Both the position numbers and the translations under genes were made by a program. Positions 28,065 to 28,583 of a stretch of DNA of 28,583 bases are shown piece by piece. The notes beneath the pieces are model-generated. The model saw only the letters and a program-made list of their open reading frames with translations. It was not told where the DNA came from and did no database searches. This DNA comes from a virus. The stretch lies in the IMG/VR virus record IMGVR_UViG_3300009160_000138, positions 1-28,583 of that record; one strand, 5' to 3'. The first letter of the stretch is position 1, and each line of letters begins with the position of its first letter.

Positions 28065-28095
28065 TGGACATATCGACAAGTTGGCGATTAGTCCG
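28065..28095. promoter_or_regulatory. Dyad element 9
   Basis: Left arm TGGACATATCGACA, spacer AGT, right arm reverse complement of CGGACTAATCGCCA: 10 of 14 positions agree. It lies after the terminator and 46 bp upstream of the -35 of the next promoter (28142), so here the dyad is upstream of a promoter, not in a leader. Confidence 0.82.
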
Positions 28096-28141
28096 CGACC
28101 CTATTAGTGTTTACACCTACTAAATATTTTTCTAAAAGACC

Positions 28142-28170
28142 TTGACACAGTCTAGCTTTGCCACTATATT
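28142..28170 (+). promoter_or_regulatory. Sigma-70 promoter, predicted leaderless transcript
   Basis: TTGACA at 28142-28147, 17-bp spacer, TATATT at 28165-28170. A start seven bases after the -10 would be position 28177, which is the A of the ATG of the VRR-NUC gene. It shares CTTGACANAGTCTA with the promoter at 20375. No ribosome site fits between the -10 and the ATG (only AAGG one base upstream). Confidence 0.78.
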
Positions 28171-28176
28171 TAAGGC

Positions 28177-28533
28177 ATGGCACAAACACCCGAAAAGAAA
28201 GTCAAGGACAAAGTAACAGCGGTACTTAAAGAGTACGGCGCATATTACTTTTTCCCCCCAAGCAACGGCTTCGGTCGTGCTGGCATACCAGATATTGTAG
28301 CTTGCTTGCACGGACGCTTCATAGCGATCGAGTGCAAAGCGGGCGATGGGAAACCCACAGCCCTACAACTGCGGGAACTTCAACGTATATACCTAGCGGG
28401 CGCGACTGCGTTGCTCATCCGCGAGAACAACATACACGAAGTAGAACAACACCTCCAACACATTAAGGAACAACACCATGCTGACCAAGCTTCTGCGCTT
28501 CCCCGTCCCCGATCAAATCAAAGCTTTACTTGA
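28177..28533 (+). CDS. VRR-NUC domain nuclease, 118 aa
   Basis: A compact nuclease. The N-terminal helix (KKVKDKVTAVLKEYGAYYFF) leads to GFGRAGIPDIVACLHGRFIA (residues 31-50) and IECKAGDGKPTALQLRELQR (51-70), giving the PD-(D/E)xK set D39, E52, K54 plus the Gln64 expected of VRR-NUC. The C-terminal 40 residues are charged and likely flexible. Phage VRR-NUC proteins are Holliday-junction or flap-type nucleases that act in replication or recombination. The predicted promoter places the transcript start at the ATG, so translation may be leaderless. It overlaps the next gene by 56 nt. Confidence 0.88.
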   Translation: MAQTPEKKVKDKVTAVLKEYGAYYFFPPSNGFGRAGIPDIVACLHGRFIAIECKAGDGKPTALQLRELQRIYLAGATALLIRENNIHEVEQHLQHIKEQHHADQASALPRPRSNQSFT

Positions 28534-28583
28534 GAAGATTGACAGCGAGGGCGCGGCCCTCGATAGTAGATCGGGAGAGGACA
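28478..28583 (+). CDS. Unknown gene, N-terminal 35 residues (runs off window)
   Basis: ATG at 28478 is preceded by TAAGGAA seven bases upstream and the frame stays open to the window end. It overlaps the 3' part of the VRR-NUC gene by 56 nt in another frame. The start reads MLTKLLRFPVPDQIKALLEK, an amphipathic helix followed by an acidic stretch. The overlap is long for this phage, so it may be that translation begins later. The window ends in GAGGACA, close to the start of a dyad half-site, but this cannot be checked. Confidence 0.45.
   Translation, partial: MLTKLLRFPVPDQIKALLEKIDSEGAALDSRSGED

Noticed and set aside
1-28583. tRNA genes, integrase and attachment sites
   Set aside because: No cloverleaf-like sequence with conserved TTCRANY and no integrase motif was noticed; attachment sites cannot be inferred without an integrase.

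Overview
The window is a piece of a tailed double-stranded DNA bacteriophage genome (Caudoviricetes). It has a large terminase, a large portal protein, an HK97-type major capsid protein, a scaffold-like protein and neck/adaptor-type proteins, packed in overlapping genes with almost no spare DNA. There is no tape-measure gene and the neck proteins are of adaptor type, which points to a podovirus-like virion, but the tail genes run off the left edge so this is an inference. No integrase, repressor of a recognisable family, tRNA or CRISPR array was seen, so a lytic life style is more likely. Promoters of the bacterial sigma-70 type (TTGACA, 17 bp, TATAAT) and strong Shine-Dalgarno sites suggest a proteobacterial host; the small-protein repertoire resembles that of freshwater phages, by recollection only.

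Layout. Positions 1-17152 are one rightward-to-leftward (minus strand) structural operon: small terminase, large terminase, portal, a small helical protein, a GroES-like protein, a scaffold-like protein, two further capsid-associated proteins, the major capsid protein, then (after a terminator and an inserted GIY-YIG endonuclease gene) a virion protein, a second terminator, a spike-base-like protein, a beta-rich adhesin-like fibre protein, a cassette of small lysine/glycine-rich proteins interleaved with the neck proteins, and the start of a tail-fibre-type protein. Positions 17153-17825 are a divergent control region with five tandem AT/GC repeats and candidate promoters for both arms.

Positions 17826-28583 are a plus-strand, presumably early/middle arm of mostly unfamiliar genes. 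Recognisable ones are a degenerate HNH-like protein, a MoxR-type AAA+ ATPase, a metallopeptidase/VWA protein, a phage-typical partner protein often found near such pairs, a small ribbon-helix-helix-like protein, zinc-ribbon proteins and a VRR-NUC nuclease. An 800-base gene-free region (about 18804-19620) carries a strong terminator, a near-perfect bacterial parS site, iteron-like TGTAAGAA words, a long imperfect hairpin and a sigma-70 promoter; it looks like a replication or partition locus.

The most striking unexplained feature is a 31-32 bp dyad with half-site YGGACNNATCGACA that recurs eight times clearly, plus one degenerate copy, only in the right arm and nearly always between the end of one gene and the ribosome binding site of the next. 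Mismatches between the arms suggest a DNA operator for a dimeric protein rather than an RNA hairpin. It may define a phage regulon not tied to any family recognised here.
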